This document shows positions 1 through 7,614 of a stretch of DNA of 13,253 nucleotides, piece by piece (positions within the stretch are counted from its first letter, which is position 1; each line of letters begins with the position of its first letter). The translations under genes and the position numbers were made by a program. The notes under the pieces are model-generated. The model did not search any database. It was not told the origin of the DNA and saw only the letters and a program-made list of their open reading frames with translations. The stretch lies in assembly GCA_014859075.1 (NCBI GenBank), contig JACUUW010000032.1:1-13253 (forward strand), given 5' to 3'. Origin of the DNA: Desulforudis sp. (GTDB taxonomy: Bacteria; Bacillota; Desulfotomaculia; Desulfotomaculales; Desulforudaceae).

Positions 1-53
1 TTAGAAGACTGGCGCTCCAATAGACTCTGCAAAATAGTTCGATTCGTCCATTT

Positions 54-80
54 ATGTCCCTATCCGGGACTATTTTTGTT
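54..80 (+). terminator. Weak hairpin with T-run upstream of pheS
   Basis: A 5-bp stem (GTCCC at 56-60 with GGGAC at 66-70, loop TATCC) is followed directly by a T-rich tract at 71-81. This is the form of a small intrinsic terminator reading on the + strand. It probably ends transcription from a gene left of the window, since it lies about 80 bases before the pheS start. It could instead act as an attenuator in the pheS leader. The short stem keeps confidence low. The rest of 1-156 shows no gene. Confidence 0.35.
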
Positions 81-156
81 TCCGGGCTCCGAATCTGAAA
101 GGAATTTTCAGGGTTAAACTAGAAGCAAACAATCAAAGGGAGATTGGAGGCGAAGG

Positions 157-1179
157 ATGCGCGAGGAACTCTCCAGAATTGTTACCCAGGCCGAAGAGGC
201 CATTGCCGGTGCTCAAACGGTCGAGACCGTCGAGGAACTCCGCATCAGGTATCTGGGCAAAAAGGGCGTTTTGACCCGGGTGCTTCGGGGCATGGGTTCA
301 CTGCCTCCGGCTGAACGCCCGCTGGTGGGTAAGCTGGCGAACGAAATCAAGGTCCGCCTGGAAGCCGATCTGGCTGCTCGGATCTCCGTGTTAAAAGAAA
401 AGGAAAAAGAGAGAAAACTGGCCGCCGAGAAGCTCGACGTCACCCTGCCGGGAACACGTCCGTTTCTGGGTTCCGTGCATCCGCTCACGGCGGTGCGCAC
501 TGAAATCGAGGACATCTTTCTGGGACTCGGCTTTCAGATCGTGGAAGGACCCGAGGTCGAGCACGAGTACTACAATTTCGAGGCCCTTAATTTCCCCAGG
601 GATCACCCGGCACGCGATATGCAAGACACCTTTTTTGTCAGTGACGAGGTGTTGTTGCGGACTCATACTTCCCCGGTACAGGTACGGACTTTTGAGAAAA
701 CGGCTCCCGAAGTGCCGGTGAAGATCATCGCGCCGGGCAAAGTGTACCGGGAAGACGATGACGCCACCCATTCCCCGATGTTCAACCAGATCGAGGGATT
801 TGCGGTTGATACGCGGATCACCCTCGGCGACCTGAAGGGTGTACTGCATTCCTTTGTCCGGCAGCTGTACGGGGAAAAGACCCGGATGCGCTTCCGCGCG
901 AGTTTTTTCCCTTTCACCGAGCCGAGCGCCGAGGTGGATATCTCCTGTGTGATCTGCGGGGGGCACGGCTGCCGGGTATGTTCACACACCGGTTGGCTTG
1001 AAATCCTGGGGGCGGGGATGATTCATCCCCGGGTACTTGAGGTGTCGGGCTACGACACCGAGAAGGTGAGCGGTTTCGCTTTCGGCATGGGGATCGAACG
1101 GATCGCGATGTTGAAGTACGGCGTCGACAATATCCGGCTTTTTTTTGATAACGACCTGCGGTTTCTGCAGCAGTTTTAG
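157..1179 (+). CDS. pheS: Phenylalanine--tRNA ligase alpha subunit
   Basis: Alpha subunit of the cytoplasmic (alpha-beta)2 phenylalanyl-tRNA synthetase. It carries the class II catalytic core that activates phenylalanine with ATP and charges tRNA-Phe. The protein is 340 residues, the usual bacterial length. Residues 1-90 form the charged, coiled-coil-like N-terminal arm that contacts tRNA. The catalytic domain follows, with the motif 2 region around VYREDDDATHSPMFNQIEG and a C-terminal motif 3, GFAFGMGIERIAM. A cysteine-rich segment, CVICGGHGCRVC, sits before the conserved GWLEILGAGMIHP stretch, as in many Firmicutes PheS. The ATG at 157 is preceded by GGAGG at 146-150 with 6-base spacing. 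pheT follows after about 30 bases, so the two are surely cotranscribed. No T-box leader was recognised in the 156 bases upstream. Confidence 0.98.
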   Translation: MREELSRIVTQAEEAIAGAQTVETVEELRIRYLGKKGVLTRVLRGMGSLPPAERPLVGKLANEIKVRLEADLAARISVLKEKEKERKLAAEKLDVTLPGTRPFLGSVHPLTAVRTEIEDIFLGLGFQIVEGPEVEHEYYNFEALNFPRDHPARDMQDTFFVSDEVLLRTHTSPVQVRTFEKTAPEVPVKIIAPGKVYREDDDATHSPMFNQIEGFAVDTRITLGDLKGVLHSFVRQLYGEKTRMRFRASFFPFTEPSAEVDISCVICGGHGCRVCSHTGWLEILGAGMIHPRVLEVSGYDTEKVSGFAFGMGIERIAMLKYGVDNIRLFFDNDLRFLQQF

Positions 1180-1209
1180 TGCTGACCAAGGTAAGGAGGC
1201 TTGAGCCGG

Positions 1210-3621
1210 GTGCGGGTTTCTTTGGGCTGGCTCAGAGAATTTGTTGAGATACCGGTTCCGGCCGCGGAACTGGCCGAGCGGCTTACGTTCGCCGGGGTGG
1301 CCGTGGACCGGGTGGATGAACCGGGTAAGGACGTTTCCGGGGTGGTGACCGGCGAGATACTCGAAGTGCAGCCGCATCCGAACGCCGACCGGCTGGTGAT
1401 CGCCAGGGTCGGCATTGGGGAAGGAGAGCTGCAGATCGTCACCGGCGCGATGAATTTCAAGACCGGCGACGTGGTTCCCGTCGCCCCGGTGGGCGCGACG
1501 CTGGCGGGTGGTCTGAGTATCAGGCGGGCCAAGTTCCGGGGCGTGGAATCTTGGGGGATGCTCTGCGCCGCCGACGAACTGGGCGTGGGCGAGGACCATG
1601 AGGGGATCCTTATTCTCCCTCCGGGCACCCCCGTCGGAGTCGAGGCGGGTCCCTTGCTGGGTCTGGACGACCAGATCCTCGAACTTGATCTTACTCCCAA
1701 CCGGGGGGACTGCTTGTCGGTACGGGGGGTGGCCCGGGAGGTGGCCACCATCTTAAACCTCCCCTTGCGGACGCCGGAACCGGTCCTTGTTGAACTGCAA
1801 GCGCTTGCCACCGATCGGGCGGTCCGGGTCGACATTGAGGATCCCGGTTTGTGCGGGCGGTACGTGGCCCGAATGATTGTGGACGTCATTGTGAAACCCT
1901 CGCCGCTCTGGCTGCAGCGGCGGCTTTTCGCGGCCGGGATGCGTCCGATCAACAACATCGTCGACGTTACCAATTACGTTATGCTGGAGTGGGGGCAACC
2001 CCAGCACGCTTTTGACTTTGATACCGTGACCGGGGGACACGTTATCGTACGCAACGCCCGTCCGGGTGAAGTCCTGATCACCCTCGACGGGCAGGAGCGG
2101 CGACTGGCCCCTGAAATGCTGCTCATCGCCGATCCGGGAAGGGCCATCGGGATCGCCGGGGTAATGGGCGGCCTGGATTCGGAAGTTACGGCGGGGACCA
2201 GCCGCATTCTACTGGAATCGGCCTACTTCAACCCGGTCAGCATCCGGCGGACCGCCAAGGCACTCGGCCTGCGTTCCGAGGCCTCGAACCGGTTTGAGAA
2301 GGGGGTCGACCCGGACGGTTGTCTCCGGGCGGCCGACCGGGCGGTGGAGCTTATACACCGGATCGGCGCCGGTCGTATCGCCGCCGGGGCGGTGGACGCC
2401 TATCCGGCGCCGTATGTGCCGAAGACTATCATCCTGCGTCCGGAACGCGTCGAACACATTTTGGGGGTTTCCGTGCCGCCGGAGGAAATAAAGGGTGTCT
2501 TGGAACGGTTGGAGTTCTCCGTCCGGGAAGCCGAAGGTCGGTTTCTGGCCGGTATACCTTCCCACCGCACCGACGTGGCGCGGGAGATCGACCTGATCGA
2601 GGAGGTCGCCCGGATTTATGGGTACGACCGGGTGCCGCCGACCCTGCCCTTCGGGACCACCACTGCAGGGGTCCGGACGGCCGCGCAGGCGTTCGAAGTC
2701 AACCTCAAGGGGTGGCTCACGGCCTGTGGACTGACTGAGGTTATCACCTATACCTTTACGAACCGGAAAGTTTTTGACCGTTTGCGGTTTCCGGAGGATG
2801 ACGGGCGGCGGCGGACGGTCAGGTTAAGGAACCCGCTGAATGAGGAGCAGGCCGTCATGCGCACCCTGCTCTACCCGTCTCTGCTGGACGTACTCGCCCG
2901 GAATTACCAGCGGCGGGTGACTAATGCGGCCCTGTTTGAGATCGGACGGGTTTATCTTCCCCGGGAGGATGCGCTTCTCCCCGAGGAACGCCTGACCCTG
3001 GTCATCGCCCTCTTGGGCCGAACCCCGGCGGATTGGCGGCGAAAGGATGAACCCATGGACTTCTTTCACCTGAAAGGAATCCTGGAAGCGGTGATTCCGC
3101 GGGCCGGGATCGGACCGTTGGACTTTGTCCCTGAAAGCGGCGAACCGACGTTTCACCCTGGTCGGACCGCACGTTTGCTGGTTGGGGAGACAAGCCTGGG
3201 GATTGTGGGGGAGATTCATCCGGAGGTGCTGGATGAGTACGACCTGCCCCACGGTGTTGTGGCAGCCGAGGTCGATCTGGAGACCATGGTTGCACTGGAG
3301 AAACAAAGCCCAATGTTTACCCCGCTGCCGCGCTTCCCCAGTGTGGACCGTGATCTGGCTGTTGTAATCCGAAAAGACTTTCCGGTCGCCGAAGTGACTG
3401 CGGTCATCCGGCAGGCCGGGGGTGAGTTCTTGCGCGAAGTGCGCCTGTTTGACGTCTACGAGGGCCGTCAGATCCGCAAGGGCTGCCGCAGTCTTGGTTT
3501 TGCCCTGAACTTCCGGGCCGAAGACCGGACTCTGACCGACGAAGAAATCGGACAATATCTTGGGAAAGTTGTCGGGGCCTTGGAGAACGCCTTTCAAGCT
3601 GAGCTACGGGCTCAGGCATGA
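1210..3621 (+). CDS. pheT: Phenylalanine--tRNA ligase beta subunit
   Basis: Beta subunit partner of PheS, providing tRNA binding and editing of mischarged Tyr-tRNA-Phe. About 803 residues, the normal length for the long bacterial form. Domains in order: an N-terminal RVSLGWLREFV segment; an EMAP/tRNA-binding domain at roughly residues 37-150 (VTGEILEVQPHPNADRLVIA); the B3/4 editing region at about 205-390; the B5 domain with PSHRTDVAREIDLIEEVARIY; the catalytic-like core; and a C-terminal anticodon-binding ferredoxin-fold domain starting near FPSVDRDLAVVI. I chose GTG at 1210 over an in-frame TTG at 1201. The AGGAGG at 1194-1199 sits only 1 base before the TTG but 10 bases before the GTG, and the GTG start gives MRVSLGWL, the usual opening of the family. 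It follows pheS closely in one operon. Confidence 0.97.
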   Translation: MRVSLGWLREFVEIPVPAAELAERLTFAGVAVDRVDEPGKDVSGVVTGEILEVQPHPNADRLVIARVGIGEGELQIVTGAMNFKTGDVVPVAPVGATLAGGLSIRRAKFRGVESWGMLCAADELGVGEDHEGILILPPGTPVGVEAGPLLGLDDQILELDLTPNRGDCLSVRGVAREVATILNLPLRTPEPVLVELQALATDRAVRVDIEDPGLCGRYVARMIVDVIVKPSPLWLQRRLFAAGMRPINNIVDVTNYVMLEWGQPQHAFDFDTVTGGHVIVRNARPGEVLITLDGQERRLAPEMLLIADPGRAIGIAGVMGGLDSEVTAGTSRILLESAYFNPVSIRRTAKALGLRSEASNRFEKGVDPDGCLRAADRAVELIHRIGAGRIAAGAVDAYPAPYVPKTIILRPERVEHILGVSVPPEEIKGVLERLEFSVREAEGRFLAGIPSHRTDVAREIDLIEEVARIYGYDRVPPTLPFGTTTAGVRTAAQAFEVNLKGWLTACGLTEVITYTFTNRKVFDRLRFPEDDGRRRTVRLRNPLNEEQAVMRTLLYPSLLDVLARNYQRRVTNAALFEIGRVYLPREDALLPEERLTLVIALLGRTPADWRRKDEPMDFFHLKGILEAVIPRAGIGPLDFVPESGEPTFHPGRTARLLVGETSLGIVGEIHPEVLDEYDLPHGVVAAEVDLETMVALEKQSPMFTPLPRFPSVDRDLAVVIRKDFPVAEVTAVIRQAGGEFLREVRLFDVYEGRQIRKGCRSLGFALNFRAEDRTLTDEEIGQYLGKVVGALENAFQAELRAQA

Positions 3622-3685
3622 CGATGTGGTGGTCGTGGTCTTTGTTTGAAGCGGATGTAAAGTAAACAGAGTGGAGGAAGAAGGG

Positions 3686-3946
3686 ATGGCCGTGGAAACC
3701 AACCGGGTTCAGGTGGAAATTTTCGGCGAACGCTACGTGTTCAGAAGCGAAATGCCCCCGGAGTACATCCGCCGGCTCGCCGGGGAGGTGGACCGCAGGG
3801 TACGGGACATTACCAACCGCCACTCCCGGATCCCGCTCACCAAAGCTGCCGTCCTGGTGGCGGTAAACGTCCTGGACGAACTGAACCGGTTGCAGGAGAG
3901 CTACGACGGCTTGGTGAAGGTGATCGAGATCGAAAAAGTGAAGTAG
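3686..3946 (+). CDS. zapA: Cell division protein ZapA
   Basis: Small cytosolic protein that binds FtsZ and promotes bundling of its filaments at the division ring. 86 residues, typical of the Firmicutes family. The N-terminal beta-hairpin domain (VQVEIFGERYVFRSE) is followed by PPEYIRRLAGEVDRRVRDI and a long C-terminal helix that should form the dimeric coiled coil (VLVAVNVLDELNRLQE). The ATG at 3686 has GGAGG at 3673-3677 with 8-base spacing. An in-frame GTG at 3671 would add five residues (MEEEG), but it lies upstream of this ribosome binding site and is less likely. It sits 64 bases after pheT, as in Bacillus where zapA (yshA) lies near pheST, and is followed at once by a terminator. Confidence 0.93.
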   Translation: MAVETNRVQVEIFGERYVFRSEMPPEYIRRLAGEVDRRVRDITNRHSRIPLTKAAVLVAVNVLDELNRLQESYDGLVKVIEIEKVK

Positions 3947-3956
3947 AACCGGGTAT

Positions 3957-3983
3957 AAGGGGCGGCAAGCCCTTTTTCCTTTT
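3957..3983 (+). terminator. Intrinsic terminator after zapA
   Basis: AAGGGGC (3957-3963) pairs with GCCCTTT (3969-3975; one G-T pair) around the loop GGCAA. It is followed by TTCCTTTT. Located 11 bases past the zapA stop, it closes the pheS-pheT-zapA transcription unit. Confidence 0.8.
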
Positions 3984-3991
3984 GCGCGCCA

Positions 3992-4026
3992 TTTCCAAAC
4001 CGGAAAGTATTGGGGTAAACTAAACT
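3992..4026 (+). promoter_or_regulatory. Possible sigma-A-type promoter for the downstream operon
   Basis: TTTCCA at 3992-3997 lies 18 bases before TAAACT at 4016-4021, and a second TAAACT copy follows at 4021-4026. Each matches the -35 or -10 consensus at 4 of 6 positions. The spot, just after a terminator and about 80 bases before a gene start, is where a promoter is needed. The match is weak and this is inference. The rest of the gap up to the gene at 4104 shows no other signal apart from AAGGAGG at 4090-4096. Confidence 0.3.
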
Positions 4027-4103
4027 AGCAGTGAATCGTTAAGTGTTTGTTTTGCAAGGGTACTGTACCGGCCGATTCATTCAATCAACAAGGAGGTTTC
4101 AGC

Positions 4104-5063
4104 ATGAAGATTGGCGAGATATACGAGCTTGCGGTGCGTAAGGGCATGGAACACGACCCGCGGGGTCTGGAGGCCGTCGAGAAAACCCTCGCCAGGGAGA
4201 AAGAGCGGTTCAAAGACCTCAAGGACGACGAGCGGGAAGAGTACGACGACGAGAAACTGAAAAACCCTTACGCTGACAGCCGGCTTCTGTATGGCGACCC
4301 GGAAAAGGAGGTGCGCCGGGTGCTGGCCGGCGTGGATATGGAGGTCGGTGAAATGCTCTTGGCGGACCGCCTGGCGGAGCGCGGCCGGCCGATCGATTTG
4401 GTGATTTCCCACCATCCCGAAGGAAAGGCTCTGGCGGCGTTGCACGAGGTGATGCATCTCCAGGAGGACACCATGGCCCGTCTCGGAGTGCCGATCAACA
4501 TCGCCGAAGGGATCATGGCGGCCCGTATCGGCGAGGTGAAACGAACCATCATGCCGATCAACCACAACCGCGCCGTCGACGTGGCCCGGATCCTGGACAT
4601 TCCGTTGATGTGTCTGCACACCACCTGCGACAATCTGGTCAACCATTTCCTGCAGCGACTGATGGAGGAGCGGCGTCCCGAAACGCTGCAAGACCTGGTG
4701 AAGCTCCTCAAAGAGGTGCCGGAGTACAAGCAGGCCGTCGGCCTGAACGCGGGACCGGTCGTCGTGGTCGGTAGCGCCGAACGCCGGGCCGGAAAAATCG
4801 TGGTCGACATGACCGGCGGTACCGGCGGTTCCGAAGACGCCTACGGCAAACTGGCCGCCGCCGGCGTGGGTACCCTGGTGGTAATGCACATCAGCGAAAA
4901 ACACCGTAAGGAAGCCGAGAAAAACCACGTGAACGTGGTTGTGGCCGGCCACATGGCCAGTGACTCTCTGGGGTTGAACCTGTTCTTGGACGAGTTGGTC
5001 CGGCGGGGCGTCGAAATCGAACCCTGCGCCGGTCTGCTGCGGGTGGACCGCACCGCCGAGTAA
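4104..5063 (+). CDS. NIF3-like (DUF34 / NGG1p-interacting factor) protein
   Basis: A 319-residue member of the NIF3/DUF34 superfamily, a widespread group of cytosolic metal-binding proteins whose reaction is not settled (the older label GTP cyclohydrolase 1 type 2-like is not well founded). Family signs: a paired-histidine metal motif, ISHHPEG, at residues 101-107 (His103, His104), and a late motif, VVVAGHMASDSLGLN, with His283. The first 60 residues are a very charged helical region (REKERFKDLKDDEREEYDDEK), longer than in standard NIF3. The ATG at 4104 has AAGGAGG at 4090-4096 with 7-base spacing. An in-frame ATG at 4047 would add 19 residues unlike the family and lacks a ribosome binding site. 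It is first in a run of closely spaced genes, with a 21-base gap to the next. Family membership rests on motif recognition; the substrate is unknown. Confidence 0.75.
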   Translation: MKIGEIYELAVRKGMEHDPRGLEAVEKTLAREKERFKDLKDDEREEYDDEKLKNPYADSRLLYGDPEKEVRRVLAGVDMEVGEMLLADRLAERGRPIDLVISHHPEGKALAALHEVMHLQEDTMARLGVPINIAEGIMAARIGEVKRTIMPINHNRAVDVARILDIPLMCLHTTCDNLVNHFLQRLMEERRPETLQDLVKLLKEVPEYKQAVGLNAGPVVVVGSAERRAGKIVVDMTGGTGGSEDAYGKLAAAGVGTLVVMHISEKHRKEAEKNHVNVVVAGHMASDSLGLNLFLDELVRRGVEIEPCAGLLRVDRTAE

Positions 5064-5084
5064 TTGCACCTTGGGGGTTGGGAA

Positions 5085-7610
5085 ATGTCCGGGCCGGAAC
5101 TGCTTGCCCCGGCCGGAAACTGGGACGCGTTGACGGCCGCCGTCCAGAACGGTGCCGACGCCGTCTATCTGGGGGTGACCTCGTTCAATGCTCGGCAATC
5201 GGCGGCCAATTTTGAGCCCCGGGAACTGGTCCGGGCCGTGGACTACGCCCACGTCCGGGACGTGAGGGTGTACGCCGCCGTAAACGTGTTGGTCGCGGAT
5301 CGGGAACTGGAGGCGGTTGCGGCACTGCTTGGTGATCTTTACAATGCCGGGGTCGACGCCGTCATCGTGCAGGATCTCGGGCTCATGCGGCTCATCCGGG
5401 ACCTGTTGCCGGGACTGGAGGTGCACGCCAGCACCCAGACCACGGCGCATAACTTGCCCACCCTGGAGCTGTTGAAGGGGTTGGGTGTCCGCCGGGCCGT
5501 GTTGGCGCGTGAACTCTCGCTGGACGAAATCGCCTTTCTCCGCGAGCAGGGCGGCCTGGAACTTGAGGTCTTCGTCCACGGGGCGCTCTGCTTCAGTTAT
5601 TCCGGACAGTGTCTGATGTCCAGCCTGGTCGGGGGCCGGAGCGGCAACCGGGGACGGTGTACCCAGCCTTGCAGCCTGCCGTACACGCTCTACCGGGACG
5701 GGACACCGGCCGTGGCGTCCGCGCCGGGACCTTACGTCCTCAGACCCCGTGACCTGAACCTGAGTGCCCATCTGCCGGAACTGGTGCGGGCCGGAATCGA
5801 CGCCCTGAAGATCGAGGGGCGGATGCGGCGGCCGGAATACGTCGCCACCGTGGTCCGAATCTACCGGCGCTTGTTGGACCGACTGGCGGCCGGTTATTTC
5901 CACGTCACCGAAGACGAACAGCGGGACCTCGCCCAGATTTTCAACCGCGGTTACTCGACCGGGTATTTTTTCGGCCGCCCTGGAAGGTTGCTGATGGCTT
6001 ACAGCCGGCCCAGCAACCGGGGTATTGCCCTCGGGCGGGTCCGGCGTTACCTGCCCGCGCACAAGACGGTGGAAATCATCCTTGATGCCCCGCTGCACGT
6101 CGGCGATACCGTTGAGGTCTGGGTGTCGGTGGGGGGGCGGGTCTCGACGGTGGTACGCGACATGCGGGTGAACGGCCGGCCGGCGGAGACGGCGGCGCCC
6201 GGCACGGTCGTCACGGTGCCGCTGGCGGGGCGGGCCCGGCCCGGGGACCGGGTGTTCAAAACCGAAGATGCCGCGCTCGAACGCCGGGCGCGGGGCACCT
6301 TCGCGTCCGCGCGGGAAGAGAAGAGCATCCCACTGTCTTTCCGGGTGTCCGTCCGTGGGGGCGCGCCCCTGCGACTGGAGGTGACGGACCCGTCGGGATT
6401 CTCGGCGACGGCCGAAACCCAAGTCCCGGCCGCCCAGGCCCGGCGCCACCCTCTAACCGTGGACACCTTGAAGGCGCAGCTCGGCCGGCTGGGAAACACG
6501 CCTTTTTCCATGGGGGAACTGTACTGCGAGTTGGACGGAGGGGTAATGCTCCCCTTGCGGGAACTGAACGAAGTCCGCCGCCGGGCGTTGGAACGGTTGG
6601 AAGGGGTGAAAATCGCGGCCCGTCGTCCCCAGGTCCTTGCTCCGGATGAACTGGCGACGCGGGTCCGGGACTATGTGGGTGCGCGGGCGGCGGCGCGCGC
6701 CACGCAGCGCGGGCGTCCGGTGCTGACCGTGTCGGTCGGGGATCCGGCCGGATTGGAGGCCGCTGTCGACGCCGGCGCCGATGTGGTATACTTTCCGGGA
6801 GAGGGGCTGGGGGCTCCGCACGACGTCGGCCCGGAAGAACTATCGGAGGCGGCAAGAGTCTGCCGGCGGGGCGGCGCGTCCCTGGTGCTGTGGTGGCCCC
6901 GGATTCTGCACGACCGGGAGCTGCCCCGTTGGTTTGGGTTGACGGAGAAGATCGCCCCGTTTTTTTCCGGAGTCCTCGCCGGCAACGCCGGGGCGTTTTC
7001 CCGGCCGAAAGCGCATCCGGGACTGGTCGCCGATTATCCGTTGAATGTCTTTAACCGTTTAACCCTTTGTTTGCTAGCCGAACTCGGGGCCGCCCGGGTG
7101 ATCCTGTCCCCGGAGTTGACGCTGGACCAGGTGCGGGAGCTGGCGTTAAACGCGCCGGTCCCGGTCGAGGTGTTGGTGCACGGGGCGCTGCCGGTGATGG
7201 TTTCGGAGCACTGTGTGGTGGGGAGCCTCATGGACACCGGGGGCGGGGACGGTTCCCATTGCGCCGCCCCGTGCCGGACGGGACGGTTTACGCTGAAAGA
7301 CCGTGTGGGCCTGGACTTTCCGGTGGGAACGGACACCGCCTGCCGGATGCACGTTTTCAACGCCAAGGATCTGTGTGTGGTCGAGCAGATACCCGAGTTG
7401 CTCCGGTGCGGGGTCAGTTCGTTCCGGGTGGAGGGACGGCTGCGTACGGCCGGTTACCTCCACGCCGTGGTGGCGGTTTACCGGGAGGTCGTCGACCGGT
7501 GCGTCGCCGGGGGCCCGGATTGGCAGGTTCCCCCGAAATACAAGGAACGTTTGCAGGCCTTGAGTCCCCAGGGCCTGACTTCCGGACACTACTTTCGCGG
7601 GGTGCTCTGA
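5085..7610 (+). CDS. Tandem U32 family protein (peptidase U32 / RlhA-type, with DUF3656 domain)
   Basis: 841-residue protein. It opens with PELLAPAGNWDALTAAV, the hallmark start of U32 barrels. U32 members are historically called collagenase-like peptidases, but characterised relatives act in RNA or ubiquinone hydroxylation (E. coli RlhA, TrhP, UbiU/V), several with a [4Fe-4S] cluster. The first half has Cys169, Cys176, Cys192 and Cys196 (HGALCFSYSGQC, then GRCTQPC) and the IEGRMRRPEYV motif. A middle region from about 330 to 510 looks like the DUF3656 collagenase domain. A second U32-like half follows, with HGALPVMVSEHC, SHCAAPC and VEGRLRTAGYL; it keeps three cysteines (710, 726, 730) in the same spacing but has proline in place of the first. 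The ATG at 5085 lies 21 bases after the NIF3 gene; a TTG at 5064 is less likely. The mutS2-like gene starts 4 bases after its stop. The exact substrate cannot be told from sequence. Confidence 0.88.
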   Translation: MSGPELLAPAGNWDALTAAVQNGADAVYLGVTSFNARQSAANFEPRELVRAVDYAHVRDVRVYAAVNVLVADRELEAVAALLGDLYNAGVDAVIVQDLGLMRLIRDLLPGLEVHASTQTTAHNLPTLELLKGLGVRRAVLARELSLDEIAFLREQGGLELEVFVHGALCFSYSGQCLMSSLVGGRSGNRGRCTQPCSLPYTLYRDGTPAVASAPGPYVLRPRDLNLSAHLPELVRAGIDALKIEGRMRRPEYVATVVRIYRRLLDRLAAGYFHVTEDEQRDLAQIFNRGYSTGYFFGRPGRLLMAYSRPSNRGIALGRVRRYLPAHKTVEIILDAPLHVGDTVEVWVSVGGRVSTVVRDMRVNGRPAETAAPGTVVTVPLAGRARPGDRVFKTEDAALERRARGTFASAREEKSIPLSFRVSVRGGAPLRLEVTDPSGFSATAETQVPAAQARRHPLTVDTLKAQLGRLGNTPFSMGELYCELDGGVMLPLRELNEVRRRALERLEGVKIAARRPQVLAPDELATRVRDYVGARAAARATQRGRPVLTVSVGDPAGLEAAVDAGADVVYFPGEGLGAPHDVGPEELSEAARVCRRGGASLVLWWPRILHDRELPRWFGLTEKIAPFFSGVLAGNAGAFSRPKAHPGLVADYPLNVFNRLTLCLLAELGAARVILSPELTLDQVRELALNAPVPVEVLVHGALPVMVSEHCVVGSLMDTGGGDGSHCAAPCRTGRFTLKDRVGLDFPVGTDTACRMHVFNAKDLCVVEQIPELLRCGVSSFRVEGRLRTAGYLHAVVAVYREVVDRCVAGGPDWQVPPKYKERLQALSPQGLTSGHYFRGVL

Positions 7611-7614
7611 TAAA

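Noticed and set aside
15..55. tRNA-like GTTCGATTCG stretch near position 37-46
   Set aside because: The flanking bases do not pair to make a T-arm stem and no acceptor or anticodon stem could be built.
4047..4103. Longer start for the NIF3-like gene at ATG 4047
   Set aside because: No ribosome binding site precedes it, the added residues are unlike the family, and AAGGAGG points to ATG 4104.
4077..6449. 790-codon open frame on the - strand across the NIF3-like and U32 genes
   Set aside because: It is the antisense shadow of two well-recognised genes in high-GC DNA. Its translation is low-complexity (His, Arg, Gly, Gln rich) and shows no family motif.
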